Assembly: GCA_028751875.1 (NCBI GenBank)
Contig: CM054145.1
Span: forward strand, 11,176,706-11,240,705
Origin: Rapana venosa
Lineage: Eukaryota > Mollusca > Gastropoda > Neogastropoda > Muricidae
Reading direction: 5' to 3'
DNA length: 64,000 bases
Shown here: in pieces, positions 61,499 to 64,000 of the stretch
Position numbering within the stretch: the stretch's first letter is position 1
Layout: the number at the start of each line of letters is the position of its first letter
Notes under the pieces: generated by a model
The model's database searches: none
Told to the model about the DNA's origin: nothing
Seen by the model: only the letters and a program-made list of their open reading frames with translations
Made by a program: the position numbers and the translations under genes

Positions 61499-62913
61499 GG
61501 AAACACACATCAAACACCCACATACATCAAACACACACAGACACACACATCAAACACACACATACATCAAACACACACACATCAAACACCCACAGACACA
61601 CACATCAAACACACACATACATCAAACACACACACATCAAACACCCACACACATCAAGCACACACACACATCAAACACACACACACATCAACCACACACA
61701 CATCAAACACACACACATCAAACACACACACACATCAAGCACACACACACATCAAACACACACAACATCAAACACACACACACATCAAGCACACACACAT
61801 CAAACACACACACATCAAACACACACACCACATCAAGCACACACACATCAAACACACACACATCAAACACACACACACATCAAACACACACACACACATC
61901 AAGCACACACACACATCAAACACACACACATCAAACACACACACACATCAAGCACACACACCATCAAACACACACACATCAAACACACAACACACATCAA
62001 GCACACACACACATCAAACACACACACATCAAACACACACACACACACACATCAAAACACCCACACACATCAAGCACACACACAGACACACATATCAAAC
62101 ACACAACATACATCAAGCACACACACAGACACACATATCAAACACACACACACACACACACACACACATCAAACACACACACACATCAAACACACACACA
62201 TCAAACACCCACACACATCAAGCACACACACACACATATCAAAACACACACACATCAAGCACACACACAGACACATATCAAACACACACACACACATCAA
62301 GCACACACACACATATCAAACACCCACACATCAAACACCCACACACATCAAGCACACACACAGACACACATATCAAACGCACACACATCAACACACACAC
62401 AGACACACAAAACAAACACACACACACACCAAGCACACACACAGACACACACATCAAACACATACATCAAACACACACACACATCAAACACACACACATC
62501 AAACACCCACACATCAAACACACAAAACACACATCAAGCACACACACAGACACACATATCAAACACACACACAGACACACACATCAAACACACACACACC
62601 CACAGACACACACATCAAACACAAAAAACCCACACCCACAAACACACACATCAAACAAACACACACAACAGACATAACACATCAGACATACACATCAAAC
62701 ACACACACACCCACAGACACACACATCAAACAAACAAACCCACACCCACAGACACACACATCAAACAAACCCACACCCACAGACACACACATCAAACACA
62801 CACACACACAGACACACACATCAAACAAACCCACACCCACAGACACACACATCAAACACACACACACACACAGACACACACATCAAACACAACACACACA
62901 GACACACACATCA

Positions 62914-62945
<32 letters not shown>

Positions 62946-63335
62946 TCAAACACACACACACAGACACACACATCAAAAACACACACACACACACACACAC
63001 ATCAAACAAACAAACCCACACCCACAGACACACACATCAAAAACACACACACACACAGACATACATCAAACAAACAAACCCACACCCACAGACACACACA
63101 CATCAAACCCACAACCCACAGACAACACATCAAACACACAAACCCACACCCACAACACACACATCAAACACACAAACCCACACCCACAGACACACACATC
63201 AAACAAACACCCACACCCACAGACACACACATCAAACACCCCCACCCCCACACACAGACATACATCAAACAAACAAACCCACAGACACACACATAAAACA
63301 CACACCCACCCACAGACACACACACACACACCATC
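61499..63335. repeat. CA-rich minisatellite punctuated by ATCAA
   Basis: About 1.8 kb with two domains. 61,499-62,560: CA runs of 6-25 bp separated by CATCAAACA or CATCAAGCA at 12-30 bp intervals. 62,560-63,335: longer units of about 30-36 bp containing CCCACACCCACAGACACACA and ATCAAACAAAC. The plus strand is stop-free over 710 codons (a His/Thr/Gln/Asn/Ser-rich product) purely because of composition. G is nearly absent from the plus strand. Confidence 0.95.
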
Positions 63336-63337
63336 TG

Positions 63338-63501
63338 TGTCTATATGTCTGTCTGTCTGTCTGTCTGTCTATATGTATGTGTGTATGTATGTATGTATGT
63401 TTGAATGTATGTACGTATGTTTGTATGTATGTATGTTTTACGTATGTATGTATGTATGTATGTATGTATGTATGTATGTATGTATGTATGTATGTATGTA
63501 T
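63338..63501. repeat. (CTGT)n then (TATG)n tetranucleotide repeats
   Basis: A GTCTGTCTGT run at about 63,347-63,370 followed by about 125 bp of GTAT steps with a few TTTG, TTTT and TACG variants. Confidence 0.95.
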
Positions 63502-63562
63502 CGGGGACTGGATGTAAAAAAGCACATGTGTGCTTATTCATTATCCTCGAAATAAAAGAATT
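63502..63562 (+). repeat. Short dispersed repeat, copy 3 (reference copy)
   Basis: CGGGGACTGGATGTAAAAAA, then GCACATGTGTGCTTATTC, then ATTATCCTCGAAATAAAAG. It lies between a TATG and an ATCT microsatellite. Copies: 5,617-5,676 (same strand), 57,077-57,137 (inverted), partial at 9,298-9,326. Confidence 0.8.
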
Positions 63563-63576
63563 TGTCAATTTGTCAT

Positions 63577-63578
63577 TG

Positions 63579-63642
<64 letters not shown>

Positions 63643-63653
63643 ATATCTAAATA

Positions 63654-63684
<31 letters not shown>

Positions 63685-63685
63685 T
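63577..63685. repeat. (ATCT)n with (CTGT)n interruption
   Basis: About 65 bp of pure ATCT, then ATATATCTAAATATCTGTCT, then a second ATCT run. Confidence 0.96.
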
Positions 63686-63689
63686 TGGC

Positions 63690-63692
<3 letters not shown>

Positions 63693-63763
<71 letters not shown>
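63693..63763. repeat. (GA)n microsatellite
   Basis: About 70 bp of pure GA followed by four GAGCAAT/GAATAAT steps (63,765-63,797). Confidence 0.97.
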
Positions 63764-63764
<1 letters not shown>

Positions 63765-63797
63765 AGTGAGCAATGAGCAATGAGCAATGAATAATGA

Positions 63798-64000
63798 AGG
63801 AGATTATAATTCTTCAGGCCACCATCCCCTAGAACGAGTCAAACAATGCATACGAAACAAAGCAAACAAAGCAAAAGCAAAAACATGACCTTGTCAATTC
63901 TCCAATTTTTTATATACTAGAAGCGTATTTCATTCAGCAAAGTTATGTTTGGCTGGTCGTTAGGGACCAACTACTTGTGCCTTAGATTTTCATGAAGAAT
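63798..64000. other. Right end, no gene recognised
   Basis: AT-rich sequence with a short (AAGCA)n-like patch near 63,857-63,885. Nothing else seen. Confidence 0.5.

Noticed and set aside
61423..63555. 710-codon His/Thr-rich frame
   Set aside because: Translated CA repeat. The neighbouring frames are open too.
1..64000. Telomeric repeats (TTAGGG type)
   Set aside because: No tandem TTAGGG or CCCTAA run is present at either end or inside.

Overview
The window looks like animal (metazoan) nuclear DNA made almost entirely of repeats. The evidence is dense CA/TG, GA, TATG and ATCT microsatellites, three APE-type non-LTR retrotransposon copies of one family plus a second family with an RNase H domain, tRNA-derived SINE heads, a mariner transposase fossil and a 500-N scaffold gap. 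The repeat mix suggests an invertebrate, perhaps a mollusc such as a gastropod; that is a low-confidence inference. I found no convincing host protein-coding gene, tRNA gene, rRNA gene, CRISPR array or bacterial operon. All recognisable coding sequence belongs to transposable elements, and all of it is broken or cut off.

Layout. 1-6.8 kb: microsatellite-rich intergenic DNA with one tRNA-derived SINE (about 2640-2882, minus), a 22-bp-arm perfect hairpin (4944-4998) and a copy of a short dispersed repeat. 6.8-8.04 kb: a 20-bp minisatellite. 8.38-9.25 kb: a dead 3' fragment of a CR1/L2-like LINE that carries a unit of that minisatellite inside it. 9.33-12.06 kb: a 5'-truncated I/Nimb-like LINE with reverse transcriptase and a complete RNase H active site, cut by the gap at 12,058-12,557. 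12.56-51.49 kb: a satellite array of about 39 kb built from a 27/28-bp, G-poor monomer, interrupted by a 1.2-kb LINE insertion (27,651-28,846), an ~87-bp A-tailed retro-insertion present in two neighbouring higher-order copies, and a 1.9-kb homopolymer-ridden stretch that looks like bad consensus. 51.5-57 kb: more intergenic DNA with a mariner transposase relic lying between two inverted copies of a ~150-bp repeat. 57.07-61.3 kb: a nearly complete but disrupted CR1/L2-like LINE (endonuclease, RT and C-terminal domain), followed by a reverse-oriented tRNA-derived SINE head. 61.5-63.3 kb: a CA-rich minisatellite punctuated by ATCAA. 63.3-64 kb: compound microsatellites.

How the parts relate. 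The three CR1/L2-like copies share a 3' UTR whose TG run has become a microsatellite to different extents in each. One of them entered the big satellite without disturbing its register. The satellite has layered history: monomers, higher-order blocks of about 1.1-1.8 kb, and a filled/empty insertion site that orders some duplications in time. The most interesting object is this satellite and its internal chronology. The main caveat is that clean and degraded blocks alternate in a way that points to variable consensus quality.
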